From contig SCUR01000082.1 in NCBI GenBank assembly GCA_004297235.1, forward strand, positions 1 through 9,458: a stretch of 9,458 nt of DNA. The letters run 5' to 3'. How positions within the stretch are numbered: the first letter of the stretch is position 1; the number at the start of each line of letters is the position of its first letter. Positions 1 to 6,262 of this stretch are shown here, one piece after another. Origin of the DNA: Candidatus Manganitrophaceae bacterium. Lineage in GTDB: Bacteria; Nitrospirota; Nitrospiria; SBBL01; Manganitrophaceae. Position numbers and translations under genes: made by a program. Under the pieces are notes generated by a model. It was not told the DNA's origin. It was given only the letters and a program-made list of their open reading frames with translations, and searched no databases.

Positions 1-30
1 CCAAACAGACGGTAAATAGGAGGTTCTCTC

Positions 31-906
31 ATGTCTTTAGATACAATCCGCGTCTCCCCAGGTTTCCAGAAGTTTTTACCGAAGGAATATCAGGATCTCG
101 TTGAGAACGGTCCTTTTACTAAGGAGAGAAAGGTCTCGGAACTCGGCTCTTTTAAGGAGATTCTTGAAGAGCATCCGATGTGCGCCGGCTGTGCGATGAC
201 CCTCTTCATCCGGGTGACCCTCCTGGCGCTGCCGAGCGTGGAGAATTCGGTCATTATCGGGACGGCCGGCTGCGGCCGGTTGGCCTTGAGCCAGGCGGCG
301 ATTCCCTTCGTCTACGGAAACTACGGCGATACCAATGCGGTCGCCAGCGGGCTGAAGCGCGGTCTCTCGGTCCGGTTTAAAGACAAGCCGAAGGATGTGA
401 TCGTGATGGCGGGAGACGGCGGCTTGGCCGATATCGGCTTCTCGGCGGTGATGCACTCCTGGTTCCGGAAAGAGAAATTCACCACGATCATGCTCGACAA
501 TGAAGTCTACGGAAATACCGGCGGACAAGAGAGCGGGATGACCCAAAAGGGGATGGTTTTGAAGATGGCCCCGAACGGGAAAAAATTCGAAAAGATGGAT
601 ATGATCGGTCTTGCGAAGACGTCCGGGGTTGCTTACATCGCCCGGATCGCCCCGACCAATCCGACCCGCGTGGCGAACACGGTTCGGAAGGCCGTTTTGA
701 TTGCGCGTGAGGTCGGCCCCACCTACATCCAGGCCTATACCTCCTGCAACATCGAATACGCGATCCCGACGCCGAAGGTGATGGATGACGCTCGGGAAGT
801 CGAAAAAGATCGGTATGGCTTTATGGAATATATGACCGACGAGGCCAAAGCCTATTGGGAAAAATCAGAGGCGGATCGCCGGAAATTAAAAGCGCCTCAG
901 GCTTAA
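31..906 (+). CDS. porB: 2-oxoacid:ferredoxin oxidoreductase, beta (TPP-binding) subunit
   Basis: Beta subunit of a pyruvate- or 2-oxoglutarate-type ferredoxin oxidoreductase, a cytoplasmic enzyme that interconverts a 2-oxoacid plus CoA with an acyl-CoA plus CO2 using ferredoxin. Seen in the 291-residue product: the thiamine-diphosphate motif begins with GDG at 128-130 and ends with DN at 156-157, followed by the family segment EVYGNTGGQ. C51 and C54 (CAGC), C81 and C239 have the spacing expected for the [4Fe-4S] ligands of this subunit. The ATG has AGGAGG at 18-23, seven bases away. The gamma gene follows after 39 bases, and the alpha gene is presumably just upstream outside the window. Pyruvate versus 2-oxoglutarate specificity cannot be read from this subunit, so the symbol is provisional; in an autotroph it would run in the carboxylating direction of the reductive TCA cycle (inference). 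Confidence 0.9.
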   Translation: MSLDTIRVSPGFQKFLPKEYQDLVENGPFTKERKVSELGSFKEILEEHPMCAGCAMTLFIRVTLLALPSVENSVIIGTAGCGRLALSQAAIPFVYGNYGDTNAVASGLKRGLSVRFKDKPKDVIVMAGDGGLADIGFSAVMHSWFRKEKFTTIMLDNEVYGNTGGQESGMTQKGMVLKMAPNGKKFEKMDMIGLAKTSGVAYIARIAPTNPTRVANTVRKAVLIAREVGPTYIQAYTSCNIEYAIPTPKVMDDAREVEKDRYGFMEYMTDEAKAYWEKSEADRRKLKAPQA

Positions 907-932
907 TTAGGAAACGGGGATCAGACGATAAG

Positions 933-938
933 AGGAGG
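933..938 (+). promoter_or_regulatory. Ribosome binding site that sets the gamma-subunit start
   Basis: AGGAGG lies seven bases before the ATG at 946 but only one base before the in-frame TTG at 940, so translation should begin at 946. Confidence 0.8.
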
Positions 939-945
939 TTTGAGC

Positions 946-1689
946 ATGGCGGCAATCGATACGGGAGTCAAGCGATTTAACATCCGAATGGCTGGCATTG
1001 GAGGTCAGGGGGTGGTAACCGCCTCTCATATCTTGAGCAACGGGGTGATCATCGGAAAAGGGGAGAGCACGCTGGTCCCCTTCTTCGGATCCGAGAAGCG
1101 GATGGCGCCGGTCGAAAGCTACGTTCGGATCGCGTCGGGGAAGATATATGAAATCGGAGAGATCATTTATCCGAACATCATCATGATTTTCCATCCTCAG
1201 GTGATCACCCACGGTAAATCGTATACCATGCCGTTCTATTGGGGACTGAAGAAAGACGGAGTCGTCTTGATCAACAGCGACACCCCTGTTCCGATGATTC
1301 CCGATCAGGTCCGCGAGCTGGAAGAAAACAACGCGAAGATCTGCTACATCCCCGCGACGAAGATCGCCAACGAGGTCGGCGGGACCGACCTGGCGACCAA
1401 CATGGCCATGTGCGGCGCCATCGCCGGGATTATTCAGATGCCCGATTTGAAATCGCTGGAGCAGTCGGTGAAAGAGCGTTTTCTCGGAAAAGGATTTGTC
1501 GTCTCGGGGGGAACCGCTTCGCTGGATAATGTGATCGAAAAGAAGTTCGCCAAAAAAGCGGAATTGGTGGCGAAGAATTTCGCGGTGGTGCAGGCGGCCC
1601 ATGAATACGCGATCCAGAACGGTTGGAATCAGTGGCAGAAAGACCGGGTCACCGCCTCGGACAAGCTGCAAAAAGCAGGTGTGAATTAG
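946..1689 (+). CDS. porG: 2-oxoacid:ferredoxin oxidoreductase, gamma subunit
   Basis: Gamma (POR/KOR catalytic-domain) subunit partnering the beta subunit just upstream. The 247-residue product shows the family's N-terminal glycine-rich GIGGQG at 17-22, the FFGSEKRMAPVESYVRI stretch at 46-62, and the conserved NMAMCGAIAG at 152-161 that corresponds to the CoA-side end of the domain. The C-terminal 50 residues (EKKFAKKAELVAKNFAVVQAAHEY onward, in part) are helical and basic, as usual for stand-alone gamma proteins. Length fits a separate gamma chain, not a fusion to alpha or delta, which agrees with a multi-subunit enzyme. The start at 946 is chosen from the ribosome binding site. It is followed by an 81-base gap containing a hairpin and then a ferredoxin-like gene. 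Family assignment is firm; substrate is not. Confidence 0.88.
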   Translation: MAAIDTGVKRFNIRMAGIGGQGVVTASHILSNGVIIGKGESTLVPFFGSEKRMAPVESYVRIASGKIYEIGEIIYPNIIMIFHPQVITHGKSYTMPFYWGLKKDGVVLINSDTPVPMIPDQVRELEENNAKICYIPATKIANEVGGTDLATNMAMCGAIAGIIQMPDLKSLEQSVKERFLGKGFVVSGGTASLDNVIEKKFAKKAELVAKNFAVVQAAHEYAIQNGWNQWQKDRVTASDKLQKAGVN

Positions 1690-1702
1690 TTCAGCGAGAA
1701 TC

Positions 1703-1744
1703 GGTCTTTTCCGGTCCCGTCTCGGAAGAGAAGCCCGTTTTCTC
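1703..1744 (+). terminator. Intercistronic hairpin with short T-run, terminator-like
   Basis: A nine-pair stem, 1705-1713 with 1723-1731 (one G-T pair, nine-base loop), can be extended past a small bulge by GG 1703-1704 with CC 1734-1735, and is followed by GTTTTCTCG. It lies in the 81-base gap between the gamma and ferredoxin-like genes. It may be a leaky terminator or a processing or stability element that lowers or separates expression of the downstream gene. The T-run is short, so complete termination is unlikely. Confidence 0.4.
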
Positions 1745-1770
1745 GTCGCATATAAAAGGGAGGATGTTGG

Positions 1771-2049
1771 ATGTATTCAGTCGCGGATATTGATGTAGAC
1801 ATTTGCGGTGCAACGAAATGCCGCCTTTGCACCCAGTTTTGTCCGGAATCCAATACGATTTTATACGACTCGGTTCGGGCGACGGCTTACGTCGCGGTCG
1901 ACCGATGCAAGGGATGCGAGATCTGTGTCGGAGTTTGCGATGATCTGGCGAAGCACCACGCGATCAAGATGCTCCCCATCAACGAATTAAAGAACGGATT
2001 TGAAATCCGGAACGTCGGGTTTAAAGACACCCTCGTTACAACGAAATAA
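1771..2049 (+). CDS. Two-cluster ferredoxin-like small subunit of the 2-oxoacid oxidoreductase
   Basis: A 92-residue iron-sulfur protein with two four-cysteine motifs: C12, C17, C20, C24-Pro (CX4CX2CX3CP) and C46, C49, C52, C56 (CX2CX2CX3C followed by Asp rather than the usual Pro). Each should bind a [4Fe-4S] cluster, so the protein probably passes electrons between the oxidoreductase and free ferredoxin. Its place after the gamma gene matches the small subunit at the end of the five-gene OFOR clusters known from Hydrogenobacter and Nitrospira (forE-like or porE/porD-like); which name applies cannot be decided here. GGGAGG at 1758-1763 is seven bases before the ATG. The first motif has an extra spacer (X4 instead of X2), and the last 30 residues after the second motif are cysteine-free. 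A strong terminator follows 20 bases after the stop. Confidence 0.85.
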   Translation: MYSVADIDVDICGATKCRLCTQFCPESNTILYDSVRATAYVAVDRCKGCEICVGVCDDLAKHHAIKMLPINELKNGFEIRNVGFKDTLVTTK

Positions 2050-2060
2050 TATCTCCGGCA

Positions 2061-2089
2061 TTCACATCGATAGGCTGATCTGATACAAT
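2061..2089 (+). promoter_or_regulatory. Sigma70-type promoter overlapping the terminator, for the mug-modABC operon
   Basis: TTCACA at 2061-2066 and TACAAT at 2084-2089 each match the -35/-10 consensus at five of six bases, with a 17-base spacer and an extended -10 TG at 2081-2082. The start site would fall near 2096, about 35 bases before the zinc-ribbon ATG. The -10 hexamer lies in the loop and inner stem of the preceding terminator. Confidence 0.6.
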
Positions 2090-2110
2090 CAGGTCAGCCT
2101 ATTTTATTTT
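2070..2110 (+). terminator. Intrinsic terminator of the OFOR operon
   Basis: A 15-pair stem, 2070-2084 with 2088-2102 (one G-T pair), closes a three-base loop, and the 3' side runs into ATTTTATTTT. It starts 20 bases after the ferredoxin-like stop codon and is the clearest transcription end in the window. Confidence 0.85.
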
Positions 2111-2130
2111 AAGCCACGTCGAGGTCCGTG

Positions 2131-2316
2131 ATGAAATGTCAGAAATGCGGCCATGAGAATGATCCGGCCATGCCCTGGTGCGACAAGTGCCTGACCGAAT
2201 TTCCCTCCTCGAAGCGCCGCTACTTGGCCTGTCCCGAATGCCGCCACCAGAATGATCCCGACGCCTTCCACTGCGAGGTTTGCCACGAGCCGCTCCGGCC
2301 GGGCCAGTCGGAGTGA
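2131..2316 (+). CDS. Small double zinc-ribbon protein
   Basis: A 61-residue hydrophilic protein made almost entirely of two tandem zinc-binding ribbons, each CX2C-X10-CX2C: C3, C6, C17, C20 and C34, C37, C48, C51. The halves look like an internal duplication, since both carry a C-x-H-x-N-D-P pattern after the first Cys pair (CGHENDPAMPWC and CRHQNDPDAFHC). Such mini-proteins may bind nucleic acid or protein partners, but no specific function can be given. The ATG at 2131 is preferred over the GTG directly before it because GAGG at 2121-2124 then sits six bases upstream. It is the first gene of the operon, and the DNA glycosylase gene starts 13 bases after its stop. Confidence 0.75.
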   Translation: MKCQKCGHENDPAMPWCDKCLTEFPSSKRRYLACPECRHQNDPDAFHCEVCHEPLRPGQSE

Positions 2317-2329
2317 GGCCCCCCCGACG

Positions 2330-2842
2330 ATGACGTCGCTTCCTGATATACTCGAAGCTGATCTGAGGATTGTTTTTATCGGGATCAATCCGGGAACCTA
2401 CTCCGCTCAGGTCGGACACTACTATGCTCGCTCCACGAACCTCTTCTGGCCGATGATTTACGAGAGCGGCCTCATCCCGCAACGGCTTACGCCGGAAGAC
2501 GATTGGAAGCTGGTCCGCTTCGGCATCGGGTTGACCGACGTTGTGAAGCGCTCCTCCGACAGCGCTTCCGATCTGGCGCGGGAGGAGTTCGAGGCGGGGG
2601 CCGTCGTCGTTCGAAATAAAATTCTGATGTGGCGTCCCCGGATTGTCTGCTTCAATGGATTGACCGCTTTCCGGGCGGTCTTCGGTCGAAACGAGGGACC
2701 GGGAGTGAAGCCGGACCGGATCGGGGAGAGCCGGGTCTTTGTCGTTCCCTCGACGAGCCGGCGAAACGCCGCTTATCCGAGGGAGCAGGTTCTGCTTTGG
2801 TTTCAGGAGCTGAATCGGTTTCGAATGGAGCAAACGACATGA
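2330..2842 (+). CDS. mug: G:T/U mismatch-specific uracil-DNA glycosylase (Mug family)
   Basis: Mug/TDG-family DNA repair enzyme that flips out and removes uracil, and often thymine or ethenocytosine, opposite guanine, leaving an abasic site. The 170-residue product starts with the short strand LRIVFIGINPG at 12-22; N20 in GINPG is the position of the water-activating Asn of E. coli Mug. A mid-protein CFNG sits at 107-110. The third motif is VPSTSRRNAAY at 139-149, where E. coli Mug has NPSGLS, so the mismatch-recognition loop is of the divergent PSTS type. Length is normal for the family. The frame is open 78 bases further upstream, but the ATG at 2330 fits the family N-terminus and avoids a long overlap with the zinc-ribbon gene; its ribosome binding site is weak (GTGAGG about 11 bases before). 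The stop overlaps the modA start by four bases. Confidence 0.85.
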   Translation: MTSLPDILEADLRIVFIGINPGTYSAQVGHYYARSTNLFWPMIYESGLIPQRLTPEDDWKLVRFGIGLTDVVKRSSDSASDLAREEFEAGAVVVRNKILMWRPRIVCFNGLTAFRAVFGRNEGPGVKPDRIGESRVFVVPSTSRRNAAYPREQVLLWFQELNRFRMEQTT

Positions 2843-3630
2843 GTCGAATCATTGCGCTTTCGTTTTCTCTGCTCGCCGGCTTCCTTTCCGTTGTTTCCTC
2901 ATCGCGCGCCGAGTCGCCGCGGACCCTCACCGTCGCGGCCGCTTCGGATCTCCAGTTCGCCCTGGGGGAGATCGCGCCGGCCTTTGAAAAGGCGACCGGA
3001 AGTATCGTGAAGCTCTCGTTCGGCGCCTCCGGGAGTTTCGTCGCGCAGATCACCGCTGGTGCGCCGTTCGATCTTTTTTTCTCCGCCGACGAGTCGTATC
3101 CGAAGCGGCTGATCGAAGCGGGACTCGCCGTTCCGGAATCTTTCCACCGATACGCCACCGGCCGGCTTGTTCTTTGGGTGCCGAAGGATTCTCCGATCGA
3201 CGTCGAAAAAGAAGGGATGCAGGCGCTCATCCATCCGACGGTTCGGAAGATCGCGATCGCCAATCCGGCCCATGCTCCCTATGGGAAAGCAGCGCTCGCG
3301 GCATTGCAATCGTCGGGACTCTACGACCGGGTTCAGTCCCGCCTGATTCTGGGCGAGAACGTCTCGCAGGCGGCGCAATTTGTTCAGTCGGGGAATGCCG
3401 AGATCGGTCTGCTCTCGCTCTCCCACGCGAGCGCCGTCTCTCTCAAGGATCGAGGGCGATTCGGGTTGGTCCCGGCCGACGCCTCCCCCCCGCTGCATCA
3501 GGCGGTGGTGATCCTGAAGCGAAGCGGGGAAGCGTCCTTGGCGCAGCCGTTCATTGATTTCGTCAGGGGGAAGGAGGGGATGGCGATTCTACAGCGGTAT
3601 GGGTTCACAATCCCGTCGGAAATGAAATGA
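2839..3630 (+). CDS. modA: Molybdate ABC transporter, periplasmic binding protein
   Basis: Periplasmic molybdate-binding protein that delivers the oxyanion to ModB. The 263-residue precursor has a signal peptide with a hydrophobic core at about 4-20 and a likely cleavage after SSRA (residue 24). Oxyanion-site motifs typical of ModA are visible: AAASDL at 33-38, FGASGSF at 61-67, NPAHAPYGKAA at 142-152 and GENVSQAAQFV at 172-182. The start is the ATG in an ATGA overlap with the glycosylase stop, with GGAG at 2827-2830 eight bases before. An in-frame extension 210 bases upstream lies within mug and would bury the signal peptide, so it is not used. The gene overlaps modB by four bases. Tungstate or another oxyanion is possible, but the whole modABC set favours molybdate. 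Confidence 0.93.
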   Translation: MSRIIALSFSLLAGFLSVVSSSRAESPRTLTVAAASDLQFALGEIAPAFEKATGSIVKLSFGASGSFVAQITAGAPFDLFFSADESYPKRLIEAGLAVPESFHRYATGRLVLWVPKDSPIDVEKEGMQALIHPTVRKIAIANPAHAPYGKAALAALQSSGLYDRVQSRLILGENVSQAAQFVQSGNAEIGLLSLSHASAVSLKDRGRFGLVPADASPPLHQAVVILKRSGEASLAQPFIDFVRGKEGMAILQRYGFTIPSEMK

Positions 3631-4304
3631 ATTGGGAAGCGCTTCGGCTCTCAATCGAGTTGGCGTCGCTGACGTCGGCGCTCCTCCTTCTATTGGGAAT
3701 TCCACTGGCCCACTGGCTCACCACCTCGCCGTGGCGCTGGAAGTTCTTGATTGAAGCGGTGGTGTCCCTCCCGATTGTTCTCCCTCCGACCGTTCTCGGC
3801 TTCTACCTTTTGGTCGCCTTCGGCCGGAACAGCCCGCTCGGCGCGCTCTATGAGAAGGTTGTGGGAACGACGTTGCCGTTTACATTCGGCGGTCTTTTGG
3901 TCGCTTCGGTCCTCTACTCTCTCCCCTTTGCCGTGCAGCCGCTGGCGACCGTCTTTGCCGGCGTCAATCCCCGATTGGTTCAAAACTCCTGGGTGCTCGG
4001 AGAGTCGCGTTGGCGGACCTTTCTTCGGATCGTCCTGCCGTTGTCGAGAAAGGGAATCGTGACCGCCCTGATCCTCACCTTCGCCCATACCCTCGGGGAA
4101 TTCGGCGTCGTCTTAATGGTCGGAGGGAACATTCCCGGATCGACGCGGACCCTCTCGATCGACCTCTACGATCAGGTTCAGGCGCTCAATCAGCAGGCGG
4201 CGGCCGAGACGGCCCTATTCCTTTTGGTCCTCTCGTTTCTATTCCTTTCCGTGGTGACCTATCTCAACCGAAAGGAGGGGGCAAGCGGTGGAACTGACTG
4301 TTGA
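3627..4304 (+). CDS. modB: Molybdate ABC transporter, permease
   Basis: Inner-membrane channel subunit of the molybdate importer, 225 residues, with about five hydrophobic spans (roughly 8-30, 45-66, 84-108, 143-165, 195-213). The cytoplasmic EAA-type loop that contacts ModC is visible at about 120-144, with the conserved Gly125 and LP at 137-138. The ModB signature FAHTLGEFGVVLMVGGNIPG at 152-171 is intact. It starts in an ATGA overlap with modA and overlaps modC by 17 bases, so translation of the three is probably coupled. Length is normal, and no fusion with ModC is present. Confidence 0.94.
   Translation: MNWEALRLSIELASLTSALLLLLGIPLAHWLTTSPWRWKFLIEAVVSLPIVLPPTVLGFYLLVAFGRNSPLGALYEKVVGTTLPFTFGGLLVASVLYSLPFAVQPLATVFAGVNPRLVQNSWVLGESRWRTFLRIVLPLSRKGIVTALILTFAHTLGEFGVVLMVGGNIPGSTRTLSIDLYDQVQALNQQAAAETALFLLVLSFLFLSVVTYLNRKEGASGGTDC
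4273..4278 (+). promoter_or_regulatory. Ribosome binding site for the GTG start of modC
   Basis: AGGAGG inside the end of modB, nine bases before GTG 4288. No in-frame ATG occurs near the N-terminus, so GTG is the start. Confidence 0.75.
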
Positions 4305-5370
4305 TTTTCGCTATTCTCTTCCGAAGGGGGCGGACCTCCAGGCCTGTTTCTCAATCCCGCTCGATTCTCCCCGGATCGTGGTCCTCTTCGGTCCGTCGGG
4401 AAGCGGCAAGAGCACGCTGCTTCATTGCCTGGCGGGGCTCGTTCAACCGGAGCGGGGCACGATCCGGTATGGAGAGAGCGTTTGGTTCGACGCGGACCGG
4501 CGGATCTCCCTTCCCGTGCAGCGGCGATCGATCGGTCTGCTCTTTCAAGACTATCCTCTTTTTCCCCACCTGACGGTACGAGACAATATCGCCTATGGTC
4601 TGCGCCGGTGGAGCCGCGCCGAGATCGATCGGGCGGTGGGCGGTTGGATTGATCGGTTTCAACTCCGCGGCAAAGAGGATCGCTTCCCGAAGGCCCTCTC
4701 CGGCGGCGAGCAGCAGAGGGTGGCGCTGGCACGCGCGCTCGCCCCGCGACCCCGCCTGCTGTTGTTGGATGAGCCGTTTTCCGCGCTCGATCTTCGAACC
4801 CGTGCAGTCATTCGGGGAGGGGTGCGAAAATGGGTTCAGGAAGAGAGAGGGGTCGCGCTCGTCGTCACCCACGATATCGTCGATGCGATGACGTTGGGCG
4901 AGGAGCTGATTATCCTCTCGGAGGGGATCATTTTGCAGCAAGGGCCTCCGCCGGAGGTCTTCAGCCGTCCGGCCAGCCCGGAGGTGGCGAAGATCGTCGG
5001 GGTGGAGAACCTGCTTCCGGCGCAGGGGATCGACTCTTCAGAAGAGCGGGTGATTTTGGAGGTCGGAAAGGGACGGCTCATCGCCGTGGGGAACATTCCT
5101 CCGGGAGCGCGCTGTTTTGTCTCCATCCGCGCGGAGGAGGTGATTCTGGAGCGGGGACACCCGGTGCAGAGCAGCGCGCGCAATCGCCTTCTCGGCTTCG
5201 TCCAAGAGCTGATCCCGGGCGGCGCTCAGGTCCGCGTGGCGATCGATTGCGGCTTCCCGCTCACGGCGCTGGTGACCCGCCAGGCGGTCGAGGAGTTGGC
5301 CCTTCGGCCGGGAGCGGAGATCACGGCGGTGATCAAAGCATCATCGGTACATTTGATCCCGGCGGAATAA
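4288..5370 (+). CDS. modC: Molybdate ABC transporter, ATP-binding protein
   Basis: ATPase that powers the ModAB importer, 360 residues. In order: Walker A GPSGSGKST at 35-43, Q-loop Gln87, ABC signature LSGGEQQR at 137-144, Walker B LLLLDEP at 157-163, D-loop SALD at 165-168 and H-loop His195, all intact. A C-terminal TOBE (oxyanion-sensing) domain covers about 295-357, as in standard ModC, where bound molybdate can inhibit transport. Translation starts at GTG, 17 bases inside modB. It is the last gene of the operon and converges with a minus-strand gene 39 bases on. No ModE-type repressor gene or obvious ModE box is seen. Imported Mo would feed molybdopterin enzymes, such as nitrite oxidoreductase or nitrate reductase if this is Nitrospirota (inference). 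Confidence 0.93.
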   Translation: MELTVDFRYSLPKGADLQACFSIPLDSPRIVVLFGPSGSGKSTLLHCLAGLVQPERGTIRYGESVWFDADRRISLPVQRRSIGLLFQDYPLFPHLTVRDNIAYGLRRWSRAEIDRAVGGWIDRFQLRGKEDRFPKALSGGEQQRVALARALAPRPRLLLLDEPFSALDLRTRAVIRGGVRKWVQEERGVALVVTHDIVDAMTLGEELIILSEGIILQQGPPPEVFSRPASPEVAKIVGVENLLPAQGIDSSEERVILEVGKGRLIAVGNIPPGARCFVSIRAEEVILERGHPVQSSARNRLLGFVQELIPGGAQVRVAIDCGFPLTALVTRQAVEELALRPGAEITAVIKASSVHLIPAE

Positions 5371-5376
5371 ATAGAT

Positions 5377-5416
5377 GCGTCTGGTCCGCCGTGCCGGACG
5401 CGGATGAATTTAATCT
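5377..5416. terminator. Hairpin between convergent genes, possible bidirectional terminator
   Basis: An eight-pair stem, 5377-5384 with 5394-5401 (one G-T pair) and a nine-base loop, occupies the 39-base gap between modC and the cyclic-nucleotide-binding gene. The flanks are AT-rich on both sides (GAATTTAATCTT on +, ATCTATTTATT on minus) but carry no long T-run, so efficiency is uncertain. Confidence 0.45.
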
Positions 5417-5925
5417 TCGTGCCCGGATTCTTCGATCTTTCCCGCCTTGCCGCCGCCATAGAAGGTGTAGTTGATCGTCTGCAAGAACATGTCGTTCATC
5501 GAGTCAAGGTTTGAGCTCATCTTCAGGATGATCTCCCGCAACAATTTATGGACCAAGGAGGGCTGCTGCTTTTCCATCTCGTCGTAAATAAACCGGTGCA
5601 GCAAAAGGATCCGTCCGTCTGCGGTGACCTTTGCCCGGGACGCATGACGGCGGCTGACGAAAAAGGAGAGCTCCCCGAAGAATTGTCCGGCCGGAACCGC
5701 CGCGATGACCTGCCGATGACCGCTGGGGGTCTTCTTCGTGATCTCGACCGATCCTCGCTGAACCAAATAGATAATGCCCGGAAGTTCCGTTTCTTTATAG
5801 ATCACTTCATTCTTTTTGTACTCTTTCTCTTCGAGGTTCTGGACAAGATACCGGAGCTCGTCGACCGTTAACTGGGAAAAAAGCTGGAACTGTTTCAGGT
5901 CTTCAATGGTTGTTTTGGTTAACAT
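5410..5925 (-). CDS. Cyclic-nucleotide-binding (CRP-like effector) domain protein without DNA-binding domain
   Basis: A 171-residue cytoplasmic protein consisting of one cNMP-binding beta-barrel (about residues 12-125) followed by a helical stretch and a short polar tail. The phosphate-binding-cassette region is recognisable at 81-100 (QFFGELSFFVSRRHASRAKV), with Gly84, Glu85 and an Arg near 97. CRP/FNR regulators add a helix-turn-helix of 70 or more residues after the dimerisation helix; here the protein ends instead in MNDMFLQTINYTFYGGGKAG and a charged tail, so it is probably not a DNA-binding regulator by itself. It may sense a nucleotide and act on a partner protein. AAGGAGG (5935-5940 on the complement) is nine bases from the ATG. 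A matched promoter lies about 170 bases upstream. The ligand is unknown. Confidence 0.8.
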   Translation of the reverse strand: MLTKTTIEDLKQFQLFSQLTVDELRYLVQNLEEKEYKKNEVIYKETELPGIIYLVQRGSVEITKKTPSGHRQVIAAVPAGQFFGELSFFVSRRHASRAKVTADGRILLLHRFIYDEMEKQQPSLVHKLLREIILKMSSNLDSMNDMFLQTINYTFYGGGKAGKIEESGHED

Positions 5926-6092
5926 TCGTATTTGCCTCCTTCCGGTTCAGTGAGTTGTCTGACTGCTTGAGGGCCCGACGCGCTCCCGGATTGACAGAAG
6001 CCTCACAGCCCTTCCTTCCCAGAGCCTTCCCATGCGCGGATCATCGCTTCGACAATGGAGTCACCGTCCAAATCTGCTTAATCCAACGTTGT

Positions 6093-6121
6093 AATCTACT
6101 CCTTTCCTAAAATTCCTTCAA
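6093..6121 (-). promoter_or_regulatory. Promoter of the cyclic-nucleotide-binding protein gene
   Basis: On the minus strand, TTGAAG (6116-6121) and TAGATT (6093-6098) are 17 bases apart. The start site would be near 6086, giving a leader of about 160 bases to the ATG at 5925. The element is repeated almost exactly upstream of the repeat-protein gene at 8081-8120, which supports it being functional. Confidence 0.6.
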
Positions 6122-6138
6122 CTGTTGATTTTACAAGG

Positions 6139-6190
6139 AGACGGTGCGTCTGAAGTCGAGAGGCCTCTCGCCGGCCCATCGGCCGGTTTT
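6139..6190 (+). terminator. Three tandem inverted repeats ending in a terminator-like hairpin
   Basis: In 52 bases: AGACG-gtg-CGTCT (6139-6151), the perfect 14-base palindrome CGAGAGGCCTCTCG (6157-6170), and CCGGCC-catc-GGCCGG followed by TTTT (6171-6190). The last is a compact plus-strand intrinsic terminator shape, yet no plus-strand gene precedes it. It may end a short untranslated RNA. Alternatively the palindrome, centred about 77 bases upstream of the predicted start of the minus-strand promoter, may be a regulator binding site. Confidence 0.4.
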
Positions 6191-6262
6191 ATCGATATTG
6201 TTATGAAGCCCTTGCCTCCTCTTTCGTCTTGATTCCAACAAAAATGGAGTCGGCGCTGCGGT

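Noticed and set aside
940..942. TTG start for the gamma subunit
   Set aside because: It is one base from the AGGAGG, while the ATG at 946 has ideal seven-base spacing.
1751..1756. TATAAA as a -10 for the ferredoxin-like gene
   Set aside because: No -35-like hexamer occurs 16-18 bases upstream.
2629..2838. In-frame 70-codon N-terminal extension of modA
   Set aside because: It lies wholly inside mug and would place the signal peptide internally; the ATG at 2839 has a ribosome binding site and the usual ATGA overlap.
5991..5996. TTGACA as a plus-strand -35
   Set aside because: The -10 position (6014-6019) is CCTTCC, so there is no promoter.
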